In this document: positions 42,210 to 50,106 of the stretch, piece by piece
Layout of the letters: every line of letters begins with the position of its first letter
How positions within the stretch are numbered: the first letter of the stretch is position 1
DNA from: an uncultured Eubacterium sp.
Lineage (GTDB): Bacteria > Bacillota > Clostridia > Lachnospirales > Lachnospiraceae
Length of the DNA stretch: 64,000 nucleotides
Direction of reading: 5' to 3'
Assembly (NCBI GenBank): GCA_910586225.1
Contig: CAJUIL010000008.1
Coordinates: 60,757-124,756 of the forward strand
Notes under the pieces: model-generated
The model's input: only the letters and a program-made list of their open reading frames with translations
What the model was told of the DNA's origin: nothing
Databases searched by the model: none
Translations under genes and position numbers: made by a program

Positions 42210-44495
42210 ATGTATGTAGGAAAAAAAGTAATCCGTGTAGACGCCTACGATAAGGCTATCGGCCGCACAAAGTACACCGACGACCTGTGCGACAAAAGCG
42301 CCTACATCGTGCGTGTGCTCCATTCCCAGATCGCGCATGGAAGAGTGGTTTCCATCGACACTTCAGAAGCGGAAAAAATACCAGGCGTTGTAAAGGTATT
42401 TACCTGCTTTGACGTCACGGAAAAGCACTACTTTCCGACGGCTGGCCATCCGTGGTCTACGGATCCGGATCATCAGGACGTTGCGGACCGCCTTGTCCTG
42501 ACGGAAGAGGTGCGTTTTTATGGGGACGATATTGCCGCGGTCGTGGCGTTGGACGAGGTATCAGCCGCACAAGCGCTGCGCGCGGTCAAGGTCACGTATG
42601 AGGAATACCCGTTTGTTCTGGATGTGCAGGACGCGATGAAGGACGATGCGCCGCAGATCCACAGCAAGTATCCGAACAATATTTTAAAGCATACGTCCAT
42701 CCGCAAAGGGGACTATGAACAGGCGATCCAGGAGCCGGGGCTTACCAAGGTAGAAGGCTGGTATGAGACTCCGACCGTGCAGCATTGCCATATTGAAAAT
42801 TTTATCTGCTATGCGCAAATGGAAGGCGACCGCATTACGATCACGTCGTCCACGCAGATCCCGCATATCGTCCGCCGGATTGTTGGGCAGGCGCTTGGAC
42901 TGGACTGGGGAAGCATCCGTGTGATCAAGCCGTACATCGGCGGCGGCTTCGGCAATAAGCAGGATATTTTGTACGAACCGCTCTGTGCGTGGCTGTGTAT
43001 GCAGCTGGGCGGGCATCTGGTCAAGCTGGACGTTCCAAGAGAAGATACGTTTGTATCCAACCGGGTACGTCATGCTATCCGCAGCCATATCATTTCCTGG
43101 GTGCGCCCGGACGGCACATTCGCGGCGCGCAAGCTGGAAGCGTTTTCCGACCAGGGCGCTTACGCGTCTCATGGGCACAGTATTGTCGCCAAGGGTGCCG
43201 GCGCATTCCCACAGCTTTATCCGTGTGAAAACGTGGAGGTGGACGCATATACGGTATTTACAAATAAGCCCGTTGCAGGCGCGATGCGCGGGTACGGTAT
43301 TCCGCAAGCAATGTGGGCGGTGGAATGCCATACGGAGGACGTGGCGGCAAAAATGGGCTTAGACCCTGCTTTCTTCCGGCGGCAGAATTTAATGCCAAAA
43401 GGATATGTGGATCCGTTTTCAAAAAATGAATTATATCATGATACGTTCAACCAATGTTTAGATAAAGCCATGCAGGCGATCGACTATGAGCGCAAATGGA
43501 AACAGTATCAAAACCAGTCCGGCGATATCCGCCGCGGCATCGGCATTGCGGTTTTTTGGTACAATACCGCCGTATGGCCGATCTCACTGGAAACGGCCTC
43601 CTGCCGTATGGTGCTCAACCAGGACGGGTCCTTACAGGTACAGCTTGGCGAAACAGAGATCGGTCAGGGCGCGGATACCGCTTTTGCACAGATGACGGCG
43701 GACGTACTTGGCGTTCCTTTTGATAAGGTACATATCATGTCCTGTCAGGATACGGATGTGACGCCGTTTGGAACAGGCGCTTACGCATCCAGGCAGACGT
43801 ATACCGCCGGCTTTGCCATCCGCCAGACAGCGCTTTTATTAAAAGAACGCATCCTGGAATATGCCCACGACCTGACCCGTATGCCTGCATACAACCTGGA
43901 TATCCAAAACGGAGAGATCGTACGTACCACGGACGGAAGAACGCTGCTGTCTTTAAAAGAGCTTTCCACAGAAGCGCTTTACAGCTTAAGCAACAGCAAG
44001 CACCTGTCTGCGGAAACAACCGCACAGACCAAATCCAACGCCTATTCCTTCGGCTGCACGATCGCGGAGGTCGAGGTTGATATCCCGATGTGCCAGGTAA
44101 AGCTGTTAAATATCGTAAACGCGCACGATGCTGGTACGCTTGTCAATCCGGCGCTGGCAGAGGCACAGGTACACGGCGGCATGAGCATGGGTATCGGCTT
44201 TGGCCTGTCGGAGCGGATGATCTTCGACCCAAAGAGCGGACGCACACTGAACAATAACCTGCTGGATTATAAGCTTTCTACCTTTATGGACCATCCGCGG
44301 CTGAAAGCGGAATTTGTAGAAAATCCGGAACCGACAAGCGCGTTCGGCACAAAATCGCTGGGCGAGCCTCCGGCCTGCTCTGTTGCACCGGCGATCCGTA
44401 ACGCCGTATACCATGCAACCGGGGCTGCTGTGGATACCGCACCGGTCAATCCGCACAATCTGTTCCGTAAATTAAAAGATCAAGGAATCTTATAA
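42210..44495 (+). CDS. Xanthine dehydrogenase-type molybdenum-binding subunit
   Basis: 761 residues, typical for a stand-alone large subunit. Begins YVGKKVIRVDAYDKAIGRTKYT. Molybdopterin-binding landmarks: IGGGFGNKQD, GAMRGYGIPQAMWA, GETEIGQGADTAFAQM and the catalytic-Glu loop GTKSLGEPPACS. Role: oxidises a purine or other aldehyde/heterocycle at a Mo=S centre, passing electrons to the FeS and FAD subunits encoded next. The permease at the end of the operon points to xanthine or hypoxanthine. Start supported by AGGAGG. Confidence 0.9.
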   Translation: MYVGKKVIRVDAYDKAIGRTKYTDDLCDKSAYIVRVLHSQIAHGRVVSIDTSEAEKIPGVVKVFTCFDVTEKHYFPTAGHPWSTDPDHQDVADRLVLTEEVRFYGDDIAAVVALDEVSAAQALRAVKVTYEEYPFVLDVQDAMKDDAPQIHSKYPNNILKHTSIRKGDYEQAIQEPGLTKVEGWYETPTVQHCHIENFICYAQMEGDRITITSSTQIPHIVRRIVGQALGLDWGSIRVIKPYIGGGFGNKQDILYEPLCAWLCMQLGGHLVKLDVPREDTFVSNRVRHAIRSHIISWVRPDGTFAARKLEAFSDQGAYASHGHSIVAKGAGAFPQLYPCENVEVDAYTVFTNKPVAGAMRGYGIPQAMWAVECHTEDVAAKMGLDPAFFRRQNLMPKGYVDPFSKNELYHDTFNQCLDKAMQAIDYERKWKQYQNQSGDIRRGIGIAVFWYNTAVWPISLETASCRMVLNQDGSLQVQLGETEIGQGADTAFAQMTADVLGVPFDKVHIMSCQDTDVTPFGTGAYASRQTYTAGFAIRQTALLLKERILEYAHDLTRMPAYNLDIQNGEIVRTTDGRTLLSLKELSTEALYSLSNSKHLSAETTAQTKSNAYSFGCTIAEVEVDIPMCQVKLLNIVNAHDAGTLVNPALAEAQVHGGMSMGIGFGLSERMIFDPKSGRTLNNNLLDYKLSTFMDHPRLKAEFVENPEPTSAFGTKSLGEPPACSVAPAIRNAVYHATGAAVDTAPVNPHNLFRKLKDQGIL

Positions 44496-44524
44496 CAAGA
44501 TTTTATTTCATAAGGAGGTTGATT

Positions 44525-45412
44525 ATGTACGATATCAAAGCGCTCTATGAAGCAGAAAGCGTCAGTCACGCCGTACAGCTTTTGACAGAGCACCCGAAGG
44601 CACAGATACTCGCGGGCGGCAGCGACGTTTTAGTACAGATCCGGGAAGGCAAACGCGCGGGAGCCGAGCTGGTCAGCATTTACGGCATTGACGCAATGCG
44701 CGGCGTAAGCTATGAAAGCGATGGCGCCATCCGTATCGGATCACTTACGAGCTTTTCCCATATTACAAAGGACCCGATCATCCAAAAGCATATCAATGTA
44801 CTCGGCGAAGCCGCGGACATGGTCGGCGGGCCGCAGATACGCAATATCGGCACCATTGGCGGAAACACCTGCAACGGCGTCACATCCGCAGATACCGCTT
44901 CCACGCTGCACGCCTGGGATGCGGTTGTGGAGCTGACTGGTCCGGACGGTGTACGCAGGATCCCTATCCATGACTTTTACATCAAGGCAGGCGTAGTAGA
45001 CCTGCATCCGGGCGAGCTGCAGACAGCGATTCTTATTCCAAAGGACGCTTACGAAGGCTATCAAGGCCACTATATCAAATATGCGATGCGAAACGCGATG
45101 GATATCGCGACGTGCGGATGCTCCGTCAATGTCAAGCTGTCCGCTGATAAACAGACGATCGACGACGTACGGATCGCTTACGGCGTAGCCGGGCCTGTGC
45201 CAATGCGCGCGCCGTCTGCAGAAAAAAGCGCGAAGGGAAAGCCATTTTCAAACGAAGTGATCAAAGCCTTTGCGCAAAACGTACTTGAAGATATCAAACC
45301 ACGTGACAGCTGGCGGGCTTCCAAGGATTTCCGGGAGCATATCGCAGTCGTGCTGGCCGAGCGTGCGTTAAAGGAATCCATCCGTCGTTCAGGAGGTGAG
45401 ATCAATGAGTAA
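44525..45412 (+). CDS. Xanthine dehydrogenase FAD-binding subunit
   Basis: 295 residues from the ATG at 44525 (GGAGG 7 nt upstream). FAD-binding signature KAQILAGGSDVLVQIREGKR, then GAAADMVGGPQ-like EAADMVGGPQIRNIGTIGGN with CNGVTSADTAS, and the CO-dehydrogenase flavoprotein C-terminal domain (MDIATCGCSVNVKL). Role: takes electrons from the 2Fe-2S clusters and reduces NAD or another acceptor. Overlaps the next gene by 8 bp. Confidence 0.92.
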   Translation: MYDIKALYEAESVSHAVQLLTEHPKAQILAGGSDVLVQIREGKRAGAELVSIYGIDAMRGVSYESDGAIRIGSLTSFSHITKDPIIQKHINVLGEAADMVGGPQIRNIGTIGGNTCNGVTSADTASTLHAWDAVVELTGPDGVRRIPIHDFYIKAGVVDLHPGELQTAILIPKDAYEGYQGHYIKYAMRNAMDIATCGCSVNVKLSADKQTIDDVRIAYGVAGPVPMRAPSAEKSAKGKPFSNEVIKAFAQNVLEDIKPRDSWRASKDFREHIAVVLAERALKESIRRSGGEINE

Positions 45413-45911
45413 GCAGTATAAGCTGGTTTCCTGCACCATTAATGGAAAGCAGACCGAAAAAATGGTTGACGTCCGCGCATCCTTAACGGATATGCTCCGC
45501 GACGATTATCGTCTTACGAGTGTGAAAAAAGGCTGCGAGGTCGGAGAATGCGGCGCGTGCAACGTCCTAATCGACGGGGAATGCTTTAATTCCTGCATCT
45601 ACCTCGCTGTATGGGCGCATGGAAAAAGCATCCTCACGCTGGAGGGCCTGTCCGGGCCAAACGGGGAAATTTCGGATATCCAGCAGGCATTTATTGACGA
45701 AGCAGCGATACAGTGCGGCTTTTGCACGCCAGGCTTTTTGATGAGCGCGACAGAGCTTTTGCAGGCTGGAAAGGAATTTTCAGACGATGAGATACGCAAA
45801 ATGATGTCCGGCCATCTGTGCCGATGCACTGGATATGAAAATATTTTCCGTGCCGTGAAAAAAACGATGCTGCGCAGGCTTGGAAAAAATGAGGAGGCCG
45901 ACGCGGTATAA
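45405..45911 (+). CDS. Xanthine dehydrogenase 2Fe-2S subunit
   Basis: 168 residues from the ATG at 45405 (AGGAGG 8 nt upstream). Plant-ferredoxin-type cluster CEVGECGACNVLIDGECFNSC, then the four-helix-bundle cluster with CGFCTPGFLMSA and HLCRCTGYENI. Full-length for the small subunit. Role: carries electrons between the molybdenum and FAD subunits. Its start lies inside the FAD gene, so the two are translated together. Confidence 0.95.
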   Translation: MSKQYKLVSCTINGKQTEKMVDVRASLTDMLRDDYRLTSVKKGCEVGECGACNVLIDGECFNSCIYLAVWAHGKSILTLEGLSGPNGEISDIQQAFIDEAAIQCGFCTPGFLMSATELLQAGKEFSDDEIRKMMSGHLCRCTGYENIFRAVKKTMLRRLGKNEEADAV

Positions 45912-45936
45912 CGGTACAAAAAAAGAGGGGTTTATT

Positions 45937-47349
45937 ATGGGAATTAACAAAGTGAATAAAGAAGAGCTGGTTACAACAACCAGTGAAGAAAATATCTACC
46001 GATTAAACGGACGCGTGCCCATAGCAAAGGCAATTCCATTCGGCCTGCAGCACGTACTTGCCATGTTCGTCTCCAATCTTGCTCCGGTGCTGATCGTATG
46101 CGGCGCCGCTGTCATAAGAGGAAGCGGCGACTCCCTGACAGGGACCGAAATCACACGCCTGCTCCAATGCGCGATGTTTGTCGCTGGCATCGGCACTTGC
46201 CTGCAGCTGTATCCGATATGGAAGATCGGTTCAAAGCTGCCGATCGTAATGGGTGTCAGCTTTACCTTTCTTGGCAGCCTTTTGATGATCTGCACAAATC
46301 CGGATCTTGGCTACGAAGGTATGATCGGAGCAGTTATCCTGGGCGGTATTTTTGAAGGCATTGTAGGACTCAGCGCCAAATACTGGAAGCGGTTTTTAAC
46401 ACCCGTTGTTTCCTCCTGTGTTGTAATTGCCATCGGCCTTTCCCTCCTGCCTGTCGGGATGAATTCCTGGGGCGGCGGAAGCGGCTCAGAAACATTCGGC
46501 GCATGGTACCATCTATTTGTCGGACTGGTCACTCTAGCTGTATGCCTGATTGCGCGGTATTTATTAAAGGGTGTTTATAAAAACCTCAACATCCTGGTCG
46601 GACTGATCGTGGGATACATACTTTCCGCAATCCTTACGGTAACGGGCATCGCACCAATGGTAGATTTTTCTGGGATCACCAAGACGATTGACGAAATCGG
46701 TTTTATCAGCATACCGCAGCTTGTATTTTTTACCAGCCACAAGCCAGTGTTCGATGTGGGGGCATTTTTTACAATCGCGATTGTATTTCTTGTATCAGCA
46801 GCAGAAACAACCGGCGCTACAACAGCCGTATGTACGGGCACACTAGGTCGTGATATCCGTATTGAGGAGCTGCAGGGCTCGCTTGCCGTTGACGGCTTTT
46901 CCAGCACGATCTCTGGCTGTTTCGGCTGCCTGCCGCTGACCTCATTCAGCCAAAACGTGGGCCTTGTTACTATGACAGGCGTGATCAACCGCTTTACGAT
47001 ACTGATGGGAGCTCTGACGCTTATCTTAGCATCCCTGTTCCCTCCGCTCGGCGCATTTTTTAATTCTCTGCCGCAGTCGGTACTGGGCGGATGTACGGTA
47101 ATGATGTTTGGCTCGATCATGTATGAAGGAATGAAGATGTTAAAAGAATGTACTTTTGACGACCGTACGATGATCATCGTATCCCTTGCATTCTGCATCG
47201 GTGTGGGACTGACACAGGCAGACGGAAATTTCTTTGCAGCCTTTCCTCCTGCAGTCGGAGACATTTTCAACGGGAACGCAGTCGCAGGCGTATTTGTAAT
47301 TTCGCTTCTGCTCAGCCTGTTTTTACCGAAGGAGAAGTCAAAAGCTTAA
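45937..47349 (+). CDS. Xanthine/uric acid-type permease (NCS2 family)
   Basis: 470 residues from the ATG at 45937. Around fourteen membrane helices. NCS2 landmarks: PFGLQHVLAMFVSNLAPVLI, FVSAAETTGATTAVCTG (the central QH/ETxG substrate site) and SFSQNVGLVTMTGVINR. Role: imports xanthine or related purines by proton symport, feeding the dehydrogenase encoded just upstream. A strong terminator follows. Member of the bacterial xanthine permease subgroup rather than the uracil one, judged by the NxGxxxxT motif and context. Confidence 0.9.
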   Translation: MGINKVNKEELVTTTSEENIYRLNGRVPIAKAIPFGLQHVLAMFVSNLAPVLIVCGAAVIRGSGDSLTGTEITRLLQCAMFVAGIGTCLQLYPIWKIGSKLPIVMGVSFTFLGSLLMICTNPDLGYEGMIGAVILGGIFEGIVGLSAKYWKRFLTPVVSSCVVIAIGLSLLPVGMNSWGGGSGSETFGAWYHLFVGLVTLAVCLIARYLLKGVYKNLNILVGLIVGYILSAILTVTGIAPMVDFSGITKTIDEIGFISIPQLVFFTSHKPVFDVGAFFTIAIVFLVSAAETTGATTAVCTGTLGRDIRIEELQGSLAVDGFSSTISGCFGCLPLTSFSQNVGLVTMTGVINRFTILMGALTLILASLFPPLGAFFNSLPQSVLGGCTVMMFGSIMYEGMKMLKECTFDDRTMIIVSLAFCIGVGLTQADGNFFAAFPPAVGDIFNGNAVAGVFVISLLLSLFLPKEKSKA

Positions 47350-47360
47350 ATTATTCCAGT

Positions 47361-47390
47361 AAAAAATCCGGGATAATCCCCGGATTTTTT
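47361..47390. terminator. Terminator after the xanthine permease
   Basis: AAAAAATCCGGG, short loop, CCCCGGATTTTTT. T-rich on both strands, separating the convergent purine operons. Confidence 0.9.
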
Positions 47391-47398
47391 ACTTTTGT

Positions 47399-47463
47399 GT
47401 AACAGTTCAGACAAGCTGACCTGTTACCTGCAAAAATCTATTGAAAATCGCTTTGCGATGGGT
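47399..47463 (+). mobile_element. Truncated copy of the 134-bp element (copy C)
   Basis: 65 bp matching the left half of copy B with about two differences (GTAACAGTTCAGACAAGCTG onward, to GCGATGGG). It then breaks off, and no matching right end or target duplication is found. It lies between the permease terminator and the stop codon of the MocA-YqeC gene. Confidence 0.8.
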
Positions 47464-47477
47464 TTAGTATACTACTG

Positions 47478-48800
47478 TTAATTTTGGATATTTCTTAAGG
47501 AAATGCACGCAATATGCTCCTCCCCTGCCTGACGCAGCAGCCTTTCCACAGTCTGCGCCCGTTTCATCGTCTGTGCGTCGTCGCATTTGTTCAATACAAT
47601 ATAATAATCCCTGTTTCCTACGCCCTTTCGCGTCCCTTGCTCCGAATGCAGCAGCCGCGCCATATCCTCCTCCGTCATCCGATGCTTTTTATCCACACCT
47701 AGCAGCCGCATTACCTGCTCTGCACAAAAACAGACCTGCGCAAGCGGCTGGCCCAGCGTATCCATCCCCATAACCCCAACCACAATATCACATTCCTTTG
47801 GGATCACAGGCTCTTTTTCCCTAGGCGCCTTGCACGGCAGCCGCTTTGCCCCGTCTGCTTCAACGAATACAACATCCGCAGCTTCCGCAAGATCTGCGAT
47901 CGACATTCGATCTGGCATCCGAAGCTTTCCCTCCGGCGCGTCCGTCCCTACCGCAACGATCTGTCCTGTTTTCTGCTGCCTTAGCGCTGCAAGCTGCTCC
48001 TTATGAGAAACCACCGGATACTGCTTTGGCCGCATGATCCTTGTAGTAGTCGTAACAACTGCCATAGATCCCCCTTGCGCATAACAGGCAGCAAACGTAT
48101 CCATCAATGTCGTCTTTCCGCCCGCGCCTACAAGCGCGATCACATGACCGGATTCACAAAGAAATGGAAACTGAAGCCGCAAAAACGCATCCGCCGTATC
48201 CAGATCCTGCAATTCCGCTTGTGGGATCTCGCATATTCCAGTATCCTGCAAATGCGCGCGTATTACCTGCCTGCCGCCCACATCTCCGGTCAGGCTCTGC
48301 AGCTTTTCGAAATATGCAGAAGAAAAAATAACTGGGTTTTTCATCTGCAGCCCACTACCCTCTTTGATCCTATAGCCTGCCGCGACAATACCATACGAAT
48401 TCGCCTGCCAATAGTCCAGCATTTTTTCCAATGACGCTGCTGAAAAGCCCGGCTGGTCGGCAACCGCGAACAAGCAAGCCCCCAGCCCGCCGTCCTGCTG
48501 CAGCAAACGGGCAAGCCCAAGCCGCAGCGAGCTTGCAATGCCTTGCTGCGGCCTCCTGTTTTGCACCGCCTCCACACCTGGAAAATGCTCCCGGATATCT
48601 GCAAAAATGCTGTCATACTGGCTTACCACAAGCACGCGCCCGATACGGTGCTCCTTTTGCTTCTCGTATAAAAGCTCCAGCATATAGCGGTATACCGGCT
48701 TGCCGTTCAAAGGCTGCAGCAGCTTATTGCCGCCAAATCTCGTACTGCTGCCTGCGGCAAGCAGCACAGCCGCTATAGGCTCCTTTAATTTTTCACCCAT
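47478..48800 (-). CDS. MocA-like nucleotidyltransferase fused to YqeC (Se-dependent molybdenum hydroxylase maturation)
   Basis: 440 residues. N-terminal ~205: molybdopterin nucleotidyltransferase of the MocA/MobA type (IAAVLLAAGSSTRFGGNKLLQ, LFAVADQPGFSAASLEKML). C-terminal ~235: YqeC-type P-loop protein (HVIALVGAGGKTTLMDTFA, AVVTTTTRIMRPKQYP, DVVFVEADGAKRLPCKAP, YYIVLNKCDD). The two functions are separate genes in many bacteria. Role: attaches CMP to molybdopterin, and helps mature selenium-containing molybdenum hydroxylases. Last gene of the selenium-xanthine dehydrogenase operon, 11 bp after yqeB. Confidence 0.88.
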   Translation of the reverse strand: MGEKLKEPIAAVLLAAGSSTRFGGNKLLQPLNGKPVYRYMLELLYEKQKEHRIGRVLVVSQYDSIFADIREHFPGVEAVQNRRPQQGIASSLRLGLARLLQQDGGLGACLFAVADQPGFSAASLEKMLDYWQANSYGIVAAGYRIKEGSGLQMKNPVIFSSAYFEKLQSLTGDVGGRQVIRAHLQDTGICEIPQAELQDLDTADAFLRLQFPFLCESGHVIALVGAGGKTTLMDTFAACYAQGGSMAVVTTTTRIMRPKQYPVVSHKEQLAALRQQKTGQIVAVGTDAPEGKLRMPDRMSIADLAEAADVVFVEADGAKRLPCKAPREKEPVIPKECDIVVGVMGMDTLGQPLAQVCFCAEQVMRLLGVDKKHRMTEEDMARLLHSEQGTRKGVGNRDYYIVLNKCDDAQTMKRAQTVERLLRQAGEEHIACISLRNIQN

Positions 48801-48811
48801 TTTGCTTCCGC

Positions 48812-49606
48812 CTACTGAGATGGGAATACCTTGCTGCAGAGCAACGCCTGCAGGACGCCGCCCGCGATACAGCGCGCCTTATCTGAAATCGTTGTACAAT
48901 TCTCCTGCTCCTGCGCCCTTGGATCGATATCAGCGATCTTAAGCCCCGTTGTTACGGCAAAGCCGTCCCGGATCATCCCCCGCAGCACGCCGTCAAAGGC
49001 AGCGTATACACCTGTTTCGCCAATCTTCGCCAATCGCTGCCCTTTTTTTACAAGCTCGCCGATCTGCGCCAGCGTATGGATCTCACCTGTGGCTGGCGCG
49101 TGGATCACGCGCTCAGCCCCATAGCCGCCGATCAAACCAGGTACGCCTGTATTTGGGATAGCCGTCCCATGCGCGATCACCCGGCCAAGCCGGTGCCCAC
49201 GCTTCGTTTCAATGACGTAATCCACATCCCGTCCCGCCTCAAAACCAGGCCCAAGAGCGATCGTAAGCGGCGCCATTTCCTTTGAGGTACCGAGATTTTT
49301 TTTAGCAAGGATCGCGTCTATAACTGCCTGCGGATGCATTTTCCTGATCCATTCCCCTGCCGGGTCGATCAAAAGTGGTATTTCTCTTTCTTTCCATGCC
49401 TGCGCAATCTGTGTTTCCGTTTCCACCCGCCGGCAGACGACAGACTCTACCACAGTACTGCCGTCATATACCGCTTCGCTAAACGATACCTTTCTGCGTA
49501 TTGCCGTTGGCTGGCCCGATTCCAGCACAAGCACATCATAGCCGCACTGATGCAGCATAAATACAGTCCCGGTCGCAAGATCCCCGCCGCCGCGTACTAT
49601 GACCAT
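48812..49606 (-). CDS. yqeB: YqeB: selenium-dependent molybdenum hydroxylase maturation protein
   Basis: 264 residues. VIVRGGGDLATGTVFMLHQCGYDVLVLE (dinucleotide-type N-terminus), LTIALGPGFEAGRDVDYVIET, RGHRLGRVIAHGTAIPNTG and GDxVxKGQ-like LVKKGQRLAKIGET fit the EF2563/YqeB family. Known association: co-occurs with YqeC, SelD and selenium-dependent molybdenum hydroxylases, and is thought to place a labile selenium on the cofactor. Biochemical role not settled. 27 bp after the ferredoxin gene. Confidence 0.88.
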   Translation of the reverse strand: MVIVRGGGDLATGTVFMLHQCGYDVLVLESGQPTAIRRKVSFSEAVYDGSTVVESVVCRRVETETQIAQAWKEREIPLLIDPAGEWIRKMHPQAVIDAILAKKNLGTSKEMAPLTIALGPGFEAGRDVDYVIETKRGHRLGRVIAHGTAIPNTGVPGLIGGYGAERVIHAPATGEIHTLAQIGELVKKGQRLAKIGETGVYAAFDGVLRGMIRDGFAVTTGLKIADIDPRAQEQENCTTISDKARCIAGGVLQALLCSKVFPSQ

Positions 49607-49633
49607 TCCACTATCCCCTGCCTTTCGATTATT

Positions 49634-50104
49634 TTACCTAATGATCCCACGCACATCGTAAATAACATTTCTCGGACATTTTACGACGCAGTTTCCACAC
49701 GATAAGCACAACTCCTGTTCGATCTGTGCAGCGTTTCCTACCGCCCGCACGGCGTCTGACGGACAGCTCTTTTCACACAATCCGCAGGCAATACAACTGA
49801 CATCACAGGCTTTTTTTGCTTGTGCCCCTTGATCTTTATTGGAACAGCGTACGACAAACGGAACGCCGACCGTATGCAAATGAATCAGTCCCTGCGGGCA
49901 AACCTGTACACACTGTCCGCAGCCCACGCACAGCCGCTCGTCCGTCTGCGCCACACCGCAGTCTTTTACGGCAATCGCGCCGTTTGGACAGACGGCAGCG
50001 CAGGAGCCGCACGCCGTGCACCCATAGGTACAGCTATGATTTTTGGCCCCGCCGCTGCAAGCGACATAAGATTTTTCTGATAACCATGCACCCTGTTTTC
50101 CCAT
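49634..50104 (-). CDS. Four-cluster 4Fe-4S ferredoxin of the Se-xanthine dehydrogenase operon
   Basis: 156 residues from the ATG at 50104 (a GTG at 50110 overlapping the upstream stop is possible). Four Cys motifs: CTACGSCAAVCP, CVGCGQCVQVCP, CIACGLCEKSCP and CLSCGNCVVKCP. An additional Cys-rich N-terminus (YVACSGGAKNHSCTYGC) resembles the C-terminal part of RnfB. Role: probable electron acceptor or donor for the adjacent xanthine dehydrogenase, linking purine oxidation to ferredoxin-level chemistry. Confidence 0.85.
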   Translation of the reverse strand: MGKQGAWLSEKSYVACSGGAKNHSCTYGCTACGSCAAVCPNGAIAVKDCGVAQTDERLCVGCGQCVQVCPQGLIHLHTVGVPFVVRCSNKDQGAQAKKACDVSCIACGLCEKSCPSDAVRAVGNAAQIEQELCLSCGNCVVKCPRNVIYDVRGIIR

Positions 50105-50106
50105 TG

